Below, piece after piece: positions 22,869-30,617 of a stretch of 48,831 bases of DNA; position 1 is the stretch's first letter, and each line of letters begins with the position of its first letter. The DNA lies in NCBI GenBank assembly GCA_023390395.1, contig JAEWCY010000240.1, positions 1 to 48,831 on the forward strand, given 5' to 3'. Source of the DNA: Pseudomonadota bacterium. Lineage in GTDB: Bacteria; Desulfobacterota; Desulfovibrionia; Desulfovibrionales; Desulfovibrionaceae. A program made the position numbers and the translations under genes. A model generated the notes under the pieces. It searched no databases, was not told where the DNA came from, and worked only from the letters and a program-made list of their open reading frames with translations.

Positions 22869-25382
22869 CTAGCCGGCCACCACGTTGACGAGCTTGCCGG
22901 GCACCACGATCACCTTGCGGACCGTCTTGCCCTCGAGGTGCTTGGCCACGTTGGCGTCGGCCAGGGCGGCCCGCTCCACGTCCTCCTTGGAGGCGTCGCG
23001 CGCCACGTTCACCTTGCCGCGCAGCTTGCCGCACACCTGCACCACGATCTCCACCTCGTCGGTGACCAGCGCCGCCGGGTCGTGGGCCGGCCAGGGCTGG
23101 TCGATGAGAAGCTTCCCGTGGCCGATCCGCTGCCACAGCTCCTCGCAGATGTGGGGCGCGATGGGCGAAAGCACGGTGAGCAGGGTGGACACGGCCGAGG
23201 ACGCGGCCTTTGCCCCCTTGGGCTCGGCCCTTATGGCCTCGACGTTGGCGTAGAGGAAATTGACCAGCTCCATGACCGCGGCGATGGCCGTGTTGAACTG
23301 GAAGCGCTCGCGGATGTCCGCCCCGGCCTTGGCCGCCGTGGCGTGCTCGCGGCGGCGCAGCTCGGCGAAAAGCGGCGGCAGGCCGTCGATCCCCAGTTCC
23401 CCGGCCGGCGCGCAGGCGGGCACGGGCGACAGCACGCCGTCGAGTTCCTCGGTCACCAGCCGCCACAGGCGCGACAGGAACCGGGAGGAACCCTCGATGC
23501 CGGTGTCGCTCCACTCGAGGTCCTTTTCCGGCGGCGCGGCGAAGAGGATGAACACCCGCACCGTGTCGGCCCCGTACTTGGCGATCATGAGGTCCGGGTC
23601 CACCACGTTGCCCTTGGACTTGCTCATCTTGGAGCCGTCCTTGATGACCATGCCCTGGGTCAGCAGGTTGGCGAAGGGTTCGTCGAAGGCCACGTGGCCG
23701 CAGTCGCGAAGCGCCTTGACGAAGAAGCGGGCGTAGAGCAGGTGCAGGATGGCGTGCTCGATGCCGCCGATGTACTGGTCCACGGGCAGCCAGTAGCCGA
23801 CCTCGGCCGGGTCGAAGGGGCCGTCGGCCTTGCGGGCCGAGGCGTAGCGGGCGAAATACCAGGACGACTCGAAGAAGGTGTCCAGCGTGTCCGTCTCGCG
23901 CCGGGCCTTGCCCCCGCAGACCGGGCAGGCCACGTCGGTGAACGACGGCGACACGGGCAGGGGCGAACGGCCGTCGGGCAGAAGGGCCAGGTCGCGCGGC
24001 AGCTCCACGGGCAGGTCCTGGCGCGGCACGGGCGCCACGCCGCATTTCTCGCAGAAGATGACCGGAATGGGCGCGCCCCAGTAGCGCTGGCGCGAGATGT
24101 TCCAGTCGCGCAGCCGGTAGTGGACGCTGCGCGTGCCGCGCCCGGTCGCGGCCAGCCAGTCGATGATCTTTCCTTTTGCCTCTTCGTTGGGCAGGCCCGT
24201 GAAGTCGCCGGAAGCGACGAGCACGCCCGGGTCGGCGTAGGCTTCGGTCATGGACGCCGGGTCCAGGGGCTGGCCTTCGGGCGAAATGACGACCTTGAGA
24301 GGCAAATCGTACTTGCGGGCGAACTCGAAGTCGCGCTGGTCGTGGGCCGGCACGGCCATGACCGCGCCCGTGCCGTAGCCCATGAGCACGAAGTTGGCCA
24401 CGTAGATGGGGATCGGCGCGCCCGTGGCCGGGTTGATGCAGTACGCGCCGGTGAAGACACCTTCCTTTTCCAGGTCCTCGCCGCCGCGCTCGATGCGGTC
24501 CATGTTGCGCACGCGCTCGACGAAGGCGGTCACGGCCGCCTCCTGGGGCTTGCCGGCGATGAGCCGCGGCACCAGCGGATGCTCGGCGGCCAGGCTCATG
24601 AAGGTCGCGCCGAAAAGCGTGTCCGGCCGGGTGGTGAAGACCGTGACGCCCGTTTCGCCCTCCACGGGCTCGGCCAGGTCGAAGGTGAGCTGCGCGCCCA
24701 CGGACTTGCCGATCCAGTTGCGCTGCATGGTGAGCACGCGCTCGGGCCAGCCGCCGGCCAGCTTGTCCAGGTCGGCGAGCAGTTCCTCGGCGTAGGCCGT
24801 GATGCGCAAAAACCACTGTTCCAGATCCTTTTGCACCACCTTCTGGTCGCAGCGCCAGCAGCAGCCGTCGATGACCTGCTCGTTGGCCAGCACCGTGCCG
24901 CAGGTCTCGCACCAGTTCTGGGGCGAGTGCTTGCGGTAGACCAGGCCCTTTTCCAGGAAGTCCAGGAAGAAGCCCTGCTCGTGGACGTAGTAGCCGGGGT
25001 GGCAGGTGGCGATCTCGCGCCGCCAGTCGTAGGAGTAGCCCAGGCGCTTGAGTTGGGTGCGCATGGAGTCGATGTTGGAGATGGTCCAGGAGGCGGGGTG
25101 CAGGCCGTGCTTGATGGCGGCGTTTTCCGCCGGCATGCCGAAGGCGTCCCAGCCCATGGGGTGGAGCACGTTGTGGCCTTCCATGCGCTTGAACCGAGCC
25201 ACCACGTCGCCGATGGAGTAGTTGCGCACGTGCCCCATGTGGATGCGCCCCGAGGGGTAGGGGAACATTTCGAGGACGTAGTATTTCGGCCGCGAAGGGT
25301 CGGCCTCCACCTTGAAGTGGCCGCCGTCTTCCCAGACGGCCTGCCATTTTTTCTCGACGTCCTCGGGCACGTACTTGCTCAT
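22869..25382 (-). CDS. leuS: Leucyl-tRNA synthetase
   Basis: Class Ia aminoacyl-tRNA synthetase charging tRNA-Leu. The 837-residue product has the HIGH-type motif PYPSGRIHMGHVRNYSIGD near residue 40-58, a CP1 editing domain with the conserved TRPDTLFGAT, zinc-type Cys pairs (CETCG; CPVCGG), and the KMSKS loop SKMSKSKGNVV. The C-terminal anticodon-binding and LeuS-specific tail (EVEIVVQVCGKLRGKV) is complete. AAGGAG lies 9 bases before the ATG. It is the last gene of the ribBA-ribH-nusB-leuS operon. Confidence 0.98.
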   Translation of the reverse strand: MSKYVPEDVEKKWQAVWEDGGHFKVEADPSRPKYYVLEMFPYPSGRIHMGHVRNYSIGDVVARFKRMEGHNVLHPMGWDAFGMPAENAAIKHGLHPASWTISNIDSMRTQLKRLGYSYDWRREIATCHPGYYVHEQGFFLDFLEKGLVYRKHSPQNWCETCGTVLANEQVIDGCCWRCDQKVVQKDLEQWFLRITAYAEELLADLDKLAGGWPERVLTMQRNWIGKSVGAQLTFDLAEPVEGETGVTVFTTRPDTLFGATFMSLAAEHPLVPRLIAGKPQEAAVTAFVERVRNMDRIERGGEDLEKEGVFTGAYCINPATGAPIPIYVANFVLMGYGTGAVMAVPAHDQRDFEFARKYDLPLKVVISPEGQPLDPASMTEAYADPGVLVASGDFTGLPNEEAKGKIIDWLAATGRGTRSVHYRLRDWNISRQRYWGAPIPVIFCEKCGVAPVPRQDLPVELPRDLALLPDGRSPLPVSPSFTDVACPVCGGKARRETDTLDTFFESSWYFARYASARKADGPFDPAEVGYWLPVDQYIGGIEHAILHLLYARFFVKALRDCGHVAFDEPFANLLTQGMVIKDGSKMSKSKGNVVDPDLMIAKYGADTVRVFILFAAPPEKDLEWSDTGIEGSSRFLSRLWRLVTEELDGVLSPVPACAPAGELGIDGLPPLFAELRRREHATAAKAGADIRERFQFNTAIAAVMELVNFLYANVEAIRAEPKGAKAASSAVSTLLTVLSPIAPHICEELWQRIGHGKLLIDQPWPAHDPAALVTDEVEIVVQVCGKLRGKVNVARDASKEDVERAALADANVAKHLEGKTVRKVIVVPGKLVNVVAG

Positions 25383-25444
25383 GGGGGGCTGCTCCTTGGA
25401 GAATGGGCGCTTGTCGTGGGCTGTTGCGAAGCGAAGCCGAGAGG

Positions 25445-25951
25445 CTACAAGTCCTTGTGGATTTCGAACTCGCCGCTGTCGACGGCCTTGGCGATGGCGT
25501 CCAGGATGCCGTTGATGAAGTTGCGGGAGTTCTCGTCGCCGTAGCGCTTGGCCAGCTCGATGGCCTCGTTGAGGGTCACGCGAAGGGGAATGTCCGGGCG
25601 GTGCAGGATCTCGAAGACCGACAGGCGCAGGATGGTCAGCTCCACCTTGGCGATGCGCGAGAGCTTCCAGTTTTTGGAAAAGCGCACGATGAGCGCGTCG
25701 ATCTCCCGCTCGTTGTTCCAGACCCCGGAGACCAGCTCCCAGGCGAAGTCCCGGCCGGCGTCCTCGGCCTCCCCCTCCGTCACGTCGTGGGGGCAGCGGG
25801 AAAAGACCCGGCGCAGGGAGCGCTCGTCGGCGGCGGATTCGAAAATGAGCCCGTACAGGCACTCGAAGGCCTGCTTGCGGCCCTTGCGGCGGGAAGCCAC
25901 GGGCTTTTTGTCTTCTGATTCAGGCATGATGCGTATCGCGGCTTGGGTCAT
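25445..25951 (-). CDS. nusB: Transcription antitermination factor NusB
   Basis: Binds boxA RNA with S10 (NusE) in rRNA antitermination complexes. The 168-residue all-helical product has the N-terminal RRKGRKQAFECLYGLIFE and the conserved C-terminal VTLNEAIELAKRYGDENSRNFINGILD. The start at 25951 is 3 bases from the ribH stop; an internal ATG at 25927 (MPESEDKK) is an alternative that would give a more usual length. ribH-nusB linkage is common in bacteria. Confidence 0.95.
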   Translation of the reverse strand: MTQAAIRIMPESEDKKPVASRRKGRKQAFECLYGLIFESAADERSLRRVFSRCPHDVTEGEAEDAGRDFAWELVSGVWNNEREIDALIVRFSKNWKLSRIAKVELTILRLSVFEILHRPDIPLRVTLNEAIELAKRYGDENSRNFINGILDAIAKAVDSGEFEIHKDL

Positions 25952-25954
25952 GGG

Positions 25955-26425
25955 TTAGAGTTGCTCCAGAACGCGCACCATCTCCAGCACGGCGGCGGCG
26001 GCTTCCACGCCCTTGTTGCCCGCCTTGGAGCCGGCGCGCTCGATGGCCTGCTCCAGGGTGTCCACGGTCAGGACGCCAAATCCCACCGGCACGTCGGTGT
26101 CGAGCATGACGTGGGCCAGGCCCTTGACGCACTCGTTGGCCACGTACTCGAAATGGGGGGTGGCCCCGCGGATGACCGCGCCCAGGCAGACCACGCCGTG
26201 GTACTTGCCCGAGGCGGCCAGCTTCTTGGCGGCCAGCGGGATCTCGAAGGCCCCGGGCACGCGCACGACGGTGATGTCGGCATGGTCGCCGCCGTGGCGG
26301 GTCAGGTAGTCCACGGCCCCGCCCACGAGGCGTTCGGTGATGAAGTCGTTGAAGCGGCCGGCGACCAGGGCGAACTTGAGCCCCTTGGCGTCGAGCTGGC
26401 CTTCGATGGTGGCGATGTGGTGCAT
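25955..26425 (-). CDS. ribH: 6,7-dimethyl-8-ribityllumazine synthase
   Basis: Penultimate step of riboflavin synthesis, joining the ribityl-pyrimidine with 3,4-dihydroxy-2-butanone 4-phosphate; forms pentamers or icosahedral shells. The 156-residue product shows VAGRFNDFITERLVGGA, VPGAFEIPLAAKKLA, and LGAVIRGATPHFEYV with the catalytic His in the last block. It follows ribBA by 56 bases and runs into nusB. Confidence 0.97.
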   Translation of the reverse strand: MHHIATIEGQLDAKGLKFALVAGRFNDFITERLVGGAVDYLTRHGGDHADITVVRVPGAFEIPLAAKKLAASGKYHGVVCLGAVIRGATPHFEYVANECVKGLAHVMLDTDVPVGFGVLTVDTLEQAIERAGSKAGNKGVEAAAAVLEMVRVLEQL

Positions 26426-26481
26426 TGCTCTTCTCCCGGGCGGCGGGCCGCCCCTTGGCTCGGTGGAAAAAGGAAACGACG

Positions 26482-27702
26482 TTAGCTGGCCGCCTGGTCC
26501 GGCAGGTGGAGCAGGTGCCCCATGCGGTCGCGCTTGGTGGTCAGGTAGCAGGTGTTCTCGGCGCAGGGGCAGGATTCGATGGGCACCCGCTCCACCACCT
26601 CCAGGCCGTAGCCCTCGAGGCCGACGATCTTTTTCGGGTTGTTGGTCATAAGCCGCATCTTGGACACGCCCAGGGCCACCAGGATCTGCGCCCCGGTGCC
26701 GTATTCGCGCAGGTCGGCCTTAAATCCCAGGCGCAGGTTGGCGTCCACGGTGTCGAGGCCCTGCTCCTGGAGGGCGTAGGCCTTGATCTTGTTGGCCAGG
26801 CCGATGCCCCGGCCTTCCTGGCGCATATAAAGGATGACGCCCTTGCCCTCGGACTCGATCATGCGCATGGCCTCGTGGAGCTGGTTGCCGCAGTCGCAGC
26901 GCAGCGACCCGAACACGTCGCCGGTCAGGCACTCGCTGTGCACGCGCACGAGCACGGGCTGGTCCGGGTGGATGTCGCCCTTGACCAGGGCGATGTGGGT
27001 CTTGTTGTCCTCGCTGGCGGTGAAGGCCACGGCGCGGAAGGTGCCGAAGGCCGTGGGCAGCCCGGCCTCGGCCACCTTGGTCACGGCCAGGCGGCCGAAC
27101 TTCAGGCGGTAGCGGATGAGGTCGGCCACCGTGGCGATCTTGATGCCGTGCTTCTCGGCGAATTCCACGAGGTCGGGCATGCGGGCCATGTTGCCGTCCT
27201 CGCGCATGATCTCGCAGATGACGGCGGCGGGCTTGAGCCCGGCCAGGCGCGCCAGGTCCACCGAGCCCTCGGTCTGGCCGGCGCGGTCGAGCACGCCGCC
27301 TTCCTTGGCCCGCAACGGAAAGATGTGCCCCGGGGTGACGAGGTCGTCCGGGGTCGCGCCGTCGGCCACGGCGGCCAGGATGGTGGTGGCCCGGTCGAAG
27401 GCGGAGATGCCCGTGGACACGCCGACCTTGGCCTCGATGGAGACCGTGAAGCCGGTGCCGAAGGGGGACTTGTTGTCCGTGGTCATCATGGGCAGCTTGA
27501 GCTGGTCCACGATGTCCGGAGCCAGCGACAGGCAGATGAGCCCCCGGCCGTGGGTGGCCATGAAATTGATGAGTTCGGGGGTGACCTTTTCGGCGGCGAC
27601 GGTGAGATCGCCTTCGTTTTCACGGTCTTCGTCGTCGACGAGGATGACCATCCGTCCGGAACGGATCTCCTCGATGGCTTCCTCGATGGGGCTGATGCGC
27701 AT
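26482..27702 (-). CDS. ribBA: Bifunctional DHBP synthase / GTP cyclohydrolase II
   Basis: Makes both riboflavin precursors: the N-terminal RibB domain (about 1-205, LVDDEDRENEGDLTVAAE and GHIFPLRAKEGGVLDR) turns ribulose 5-phosphate into the four-carbon unit, and the C-terminal RibA domain (about 207-406) opens GTP, with zinc ligands in SECLTGDVFGSLRCDCGNQL and the catalytic RQEGRGIGLANKIKAY. All key residues appear intact in both halves. The start at 27702 follows a GAGGGAT; an in-frame upstream ATG gives an N-terminal extension that looks non-coding. ribD and ribE are not in the window. A leader hairpin and promoter lie upstream. Confidence 0.97.
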   Translation of the reverse strand: MRISPIEEAIEEIRSGRMVILVDDEDRENEGDLTVAAEKVTPELINFMATHGRGLICLSLAPDIVDQLKLPMMTTDNKSPFGTGFTVSIEAKVGVSTGISAFDRATTILAAVADGATPDDLVTPGHIFPLRAKEGGVLDRAGQTEGSVDLARLAGLKPAAVICEIMREDGNMARMPDLVEFAEKHGIKIATVADLIRYRLKFGRLAVTKVAEAGLPTAFGTFRAVAFTASEDNKTHIALVKGDIHPDQPVLVRVHSECLTGDVFGSLRCDCGNQLHEAMRMIESEGKGVILYMRQEGRGIGLANKIKAYALQEQGLDTVDANLRLGFKADLREYGTGAQILVALGVSKMRLMTNNPKKIVGLEGYGLEVVERVPIESCPCAENTCYLTTKRDRMGHLLHLPDQAAS

Positions 27703-27759
27703 AAGTGGATATCCCTCGTTTGGGCGGCTTGCGGCGTCCCTTGTGGAAAAGACCAAAGA

Positions 27760-27782
27760 CCCGGGCGGGCCGGGTCCAAGGG
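27760..27782 (-). terminator. Terminator-like hairpin between the DUF4019 gene and ribBA
   Basis: Minus strand: GACCCGG, 5-base loop, CCGGGTC, then TTTGGTCTTTT. Outer CCCTTG and CAAGGG words can pair around it. It may end the upstream DUF4019 transcript, but if the predicted promoter at 27789-27817 is right it lies inside the ribBA leader. Confidence 0.6.
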
Positions 27783-27788
27783 GGAAAT

Positions 27789-27817
27789 AGTCTACGTCAG
27801 GGGGGTTGGCAAGGCAA
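27789..27817 (-). promoter_or_regulatory. Predicted sigma-70 promoter for ribBA operon
   Basis: Minus strand: TTGCCT (27817-27812), 17 bases, TAGACT (27794-27789), each 4 of 6 to consensus with ideal spacing. Transcription would begin near 27782, immediately before the hairpin at 27760-27782. Confidence 0.4.
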
Positions 27818-27903
27818 GAGCGCGAGGTTTTCCCGGCCGGGAGCGCCTCACGACGCCAATGCCGCCCGCACGAACTCCGGCGGCAGCATCGTGGCCGCCG
27901 GCG

Positions 27904-28335
27904 CTACCGGATGAAGTAGCCGGCGGCGCGCCAGACGCCGTCGGCCTCGCGCGAGAAGGCGACCGTCTCGAAGGCCTCCTTCTTGTTGGAAAAGCTCGCC
28001 GCGAACTCCATGACCACGTAGGCCCCGTCCGGCGCGCCGGGCAGGCTCGAAAGGCTCTTGGCCTTGGTGACCTGCCGGGAAACGAGCGTTCCCAGGGGCT
28101 TGCGAAAGGCGGTCAGGGCCGTTTCCCAGTCCTTTTGCGAAACCGCGCCCTTGAAATGGGCCGAGGCCTCGGGCCAGCTCTTGGCGTAGGCCCCGGCGTC
28201 GATGCCGGTCAGCCAGGTCTTGGCCGCTTCCACGGCCGGCTTCTGGTCGTCGTCGATGGGCGCGGCCTCCTCGGCCAGGGCCAGGGCGGGCAGGAGCATC
28301 AGGACGCACAGCAGCACGGCGGACAGGATCTTCAT
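27904..28335 (-). CDS. Secreted DUF4019-like protein
   Basis: A 143-residue protein with a clear Sec signal peptide (MKILSAVLLCVLMLLPALALA, cleavage near residue 21). The mature part resembles the DUF4019 family: AKTWLTGIDAGAYAKSWPEA, FRKPLGTLVSRQVTKA, LPGAPDGAYVVMEFAASF and the C-terminal GVWRAAGYFIR. Function of this family is unknown; likely a small periplasmic or surface protein. GGAGG precedes the ATG. It is divergent from the flavoprotein gene at 28437. Confidence 0.8.
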   Translation of the reverse strand: MKILSAVLLCVLMLLPALALAEEAAPIDDDQKPAVEAAKTWLTGIDAGAYAKSWPEASAHFKGAVSQKDWETALTAFRKPLGTLVSRQVTKAKSLSSLPGAPDGAYVVMEFAASFSNKKEAFETVAFSREADGVWRAAGYFIR

Positions 28336-28436
28336 GGAACCTCCGGGAAAGGCGGGTTTCCGGGGTTATGCCCCGGCGGCCTCCGGCCGTCCAGCCCGGG
28401 CCTTGCCCGCGAGCGCATGTTGCGGGATGGTGGCCC

Positions 28437-29819
28437 ATGGACCCGAAAACCACTCCCGATGTCGTTCTCCTGCCTCCCGTGGACGTGCTGGTCCTCGGGG
28501 CCGGCCTGGCCGGGCTGCGGGCCGCCCTGGCCGCCCTGGAAGCCGCGCCCGGGGCGGCCGTGGCCGTGGCCGCGCCTTCGGCCGGGCCGTCCGGCTCGTC
28601 CTTCGTCAACCTAAACGGCCGGCTGGGCCTGCACGCCCCGGAAACCGACGCCGCGCGCGAGGCCTTTTGCCGCGAGGCCCTGGCCGTGGCCGGGCCGGGG
28701 CTCGTCGTGCCCGAACTGGCGGCCGTGCTGGCCGCCGAGGCCCTGCCGCGCCGCCTGGAGCTCGAGGCCCTGGGCGCGGCCTTCGAGCGCGAACCGGACG
28801 GCCGGCTGCGCCTGTACGGCTCCTGCTTCAGCCCGGATTCGCGCCGCGCCGCCTTGCTCGTGGATCTGCCGGGCCTGCGGCGGCTCCTGTGGCGGCGCAT
28901 CAAGGCGGCCGGCGGTTGCAGCCTGGCCGGGACGACCGCGCTTTCCCTGGCGCGCGAGCCCGGCGGGGCCGTCCTGGGGGCGCTTGTGGAGGACGCGTCG
29001 GGAAGCCTCTTCATGCAGCCGGCCGGGGCGACGGTGGCGGCCATGGGCGGCACGGCCCCGCTTTTTCTCAGGCACCAGGCCGGCGGCGGCAACCCCGGCT
29101 TCGGCCACGGCCTGCTGGCCGCAGCCGGGGCGCGCCTGGCCAACACCGAATACCTGCAATGGATGTGGGCGGGGGCGGACGACCGCCGCTTCTGGCCGGT
29201 GTGGAGCCTCGTGGACGGCACGGCCTCGGCCGGCGCGGCCCTGCCCGGGGAGGTGGCCCGGGCCGCCGCCGGCCGGGAGGGGCATTGCCCCCTGGGCAAC
29301 GGCCTGGACGACGCCGCCCTGGACCTGTGGCTGGCGGACCGGGCCAACGCGGACGGCGTCGCCGTCGTGACCTGGGGCGGGCGGCGCCATAAGGTGGCGC
29401 TTTTTGCCCAGGCGGCCAACGGCGGGGCGGTAGTCGACGCCCACGGCCACACGGACGTGCCGGCGCTTTTTGCCGCCGGCGAATGCGCCACGGGCATGCA
29501 CGGGGCCAACCGGATCGGCGGGGCCATGGTGGCGGCCTGCCTGGTGTTCGGGGCCCGGGCCGGGGAAACGGCCGCCCGCGAGGCCTCGCGCCCGAATGCC
29601 GCTTCCCTGGCCCGGGGGCTGGCGGCCTGCCTGGAGGGATTCGGGCGCGACAGGGAAGAGGAGCGGGAGGTTGCGTCCTGGTTGGCCCGAACCTTGCAAA
29701 AATACGCGTCACCGCGTCGCAATTCCGACGCCGCGGCCCTGCGGCGACTGCTCGGGCAGCGCCTGGGCCGGACGCGGGACCGGCCGTCCCGGCTCAGGCT
29801 CGCCTGTCTGGCACGGTAA
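28437..29819 (+). CDS. Lone FAD-binding protein of the fumarate reductase / L-aspartate oxidase family
   Basis: A 460-residue flavoprotein. The N-terminal Rossmann motif VLVLGAGLAGLRAALAALEA binds FAD ADP, and the C-terminal FAD motif PALFAAGECATGMHGANRIG is that of FrdA/SdhA/NadB proteins. The capping region is shorter than in FrdA, and no iron-sulfur or membrane partner gene is adjacent. Whether it is an aspartate oxidase, fumarate reductase or other dehydrogenase cannot be decided. ATG 28437 was chosen because residues upstream of it in frame look non-coding. Its stop codon TAA overlaps the -35 box of the sigma-28 promoter downstream. Confidence 0.75.
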   Translation: MDPKTTPDVVLLPPVDVLVLGAGLAGLRAALAALEAAPGAAVAVAAPSAGPSGSSFVNLNGRLGLHAPETDAAREAFCREALAVAGPGLVVPELAAVLAAEALPRRLELEALGAAFEREPDGRLRLYGSCFSPDSRRAALLVDLPGLRRLLWRRIKAAGGCSLAGTTALSLAREPGGAVLGALVEDASGSLFMQPAGATVAAMGGTAPLFLRHQAGGGNPGFGHGLLAAAGARLANTEYLQWMWAGADDRRFWPVWSLVDGTASAGAALPGEVARAAAGREGHCPLGNGLDDAALDLWLADRANADGVAVVTWGGRRHKVALFAQAANGGAVVDAHGHTDVPALFAAGECATGMHGANRIGGAMVAACLVFGARAGETAAREASRPNAASLARGLAACLEGFGRDREEEREVASWLARTLQKYASPRRNSDAAALRRLLGQRLGRTRDRPSRLRLACLAR

Positions 29820-29844
29820 AGTTTTTCGTCGCGCGCGCCGATAA
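29817..29844 (+). promoter_or_regulatory. Sigma-28 (FliA) type promoter of the sugar operon
   Basis: TAAAGTTT (29817-29824) and GCCGATAA (29837-29844) are full matches to both FliA hexamer-octamer elements, separated by 12 bases (consensus 11). The flagellin promoter at 373-400 has the same spacing. It precedes the winged-helix regulator, NeuB-family and glycosyltransferase genes, and its first three bases are the stop codon of the flavoprotein gene. Confidence 0.8.
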
Positions 29845-29964
29845 TTGTTTTGACGGCGAACGGTCGGGAGGCGGCGCTTCCCGGGGCGACGGCCGGGGAG
29901 TCGTGGGGCGACGGGAATTTGGCCCACGGGTTGTGTTGGGGGAATGTCCCTGATAGGAACAGGC

Positions 29965-29991
29965 ATGTGCAACAAAATGATCGAGTTATGA
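29965..29991 (+). other. Possible 8-codon leader frame before the winged-helix regulator
   Basis: ATG at 29965, 6 bases after AGGAAC, opens MCNKMIEL and ends at TGA 29989-29991, overlapping the regulator ATG at 29988 as ATGA. It could couple translation of the regulator. Alternatively, GTG 29967 in the regulator frame uses the same ribosome site. The two cannot be told apart by sequence alone. Confidence 0.3.
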
Positions 29992-30617
29992 GCAGTTTGC
30001 CGGCGCTTCCCCTGGCCACCCAGTATTTCGCCCCCAGCCGCGACGCCTGGGTGCTGGCCATCCTGGACGCCCTGCGCCACGACAGCGGCCTCTCCCAGCG
30101 TGATCTGGCCCGCCGCCTGGGCTTAAGCGGCGCGGTGGTCAACCAGCACCTGCGCGAGCTTCAGGAGCGCGGACTCATCCGCTTCGAAGCGCGCAACGGC
30201 AAGAGCTACCGCTACATCCCCACCCCGGAGGGCGAGGACGTCCACGCCGAGATGGCCCGGGGCTTTTCCGGGGAAGCCATCCGCATCTATTCCGCCCTCA
30301 AGCGCCAGGTGGGCGACCGGCTCCAGGAACTGGCGCGCCGCGACATCAAGCGCATCGCCCTGTTCGGCGCCTCGGAGACCTGCGAGGTGGCCCTGTCCTC
30401 CCTCGTGCCCATGCCGGTCAAGGTCGTGGCCGTGGTGGACAACGACCCGGACAAGCAGGGCTCGATTTTCCACGGCTACGTCGTGTCTCCTCCGCATGTC
30501 CTCGAGATGGTGGATTGCCAGGCCGTACTCATCACGTCCTTCGGGCGGCGGGACGAGATTCGTCAACAACTAGAGCCCCTGTGTCGCGCCCGGGGCATGG
30601 AGATGGTGAGCCTATGA
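29988..30617 (+). CDS. Winged-helix regulator with C-terminal Rossmann-like domain
   Basis: A 209-residue protein. The N-terminal winged helix-turn-helix (about 20-80: GLSQRDLARRLGLSGAVVNQHLRELQERGLI) is MarR/ArsR-like; the C-terminal half (about 115-209: RIALFGASETCEVALSS, VKVVAVVDNDPDKQGS) resembles a nucleotide-binding Rossmann fold like those of sugar-nucleotide enzymes, suggesting a ligand-sensing role. The start may instead be GTG at 29967, which has a better-placed AGGA. The stop overlaps the NeuB-family ATG. Probably regulates this sugar operon, but no operator was found. Confidence 0.75.
   Translation: MSSLPALPLATQYFAPSRDAWVLAILDALRHDSGLSQRDLARRLGLSGAVVNQHLRELQERGLIRFEARNGKSYRYIPTPEGEDVHAEMARGFSGEAIRIYSALKRQVGDRLQELARRDIKRIALFGASETCEVALSSLVPMPVKVVAVVDNDPDKQGSIFHGYVVSPPHVLEMVDCQAVLITSFGRRDEIRQQLEPLCRARGMEMVSL

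Noticed and set aside
22613..22888. 91-codon plus-strand frame in the chemoreceptor-leuS gap
   Set aside because: No ribosome site, runs through the leuS terminator and leuS end, and has no coding bias.
29920..29935. Sigma-54-like TGGCCCA-CGGG-TTGTG before the winged-helix regulator
   Set aside because: It lacks the essential GC at -12 (TTGT instead of TTGC), and a full sigma-28 match lies just upstream.
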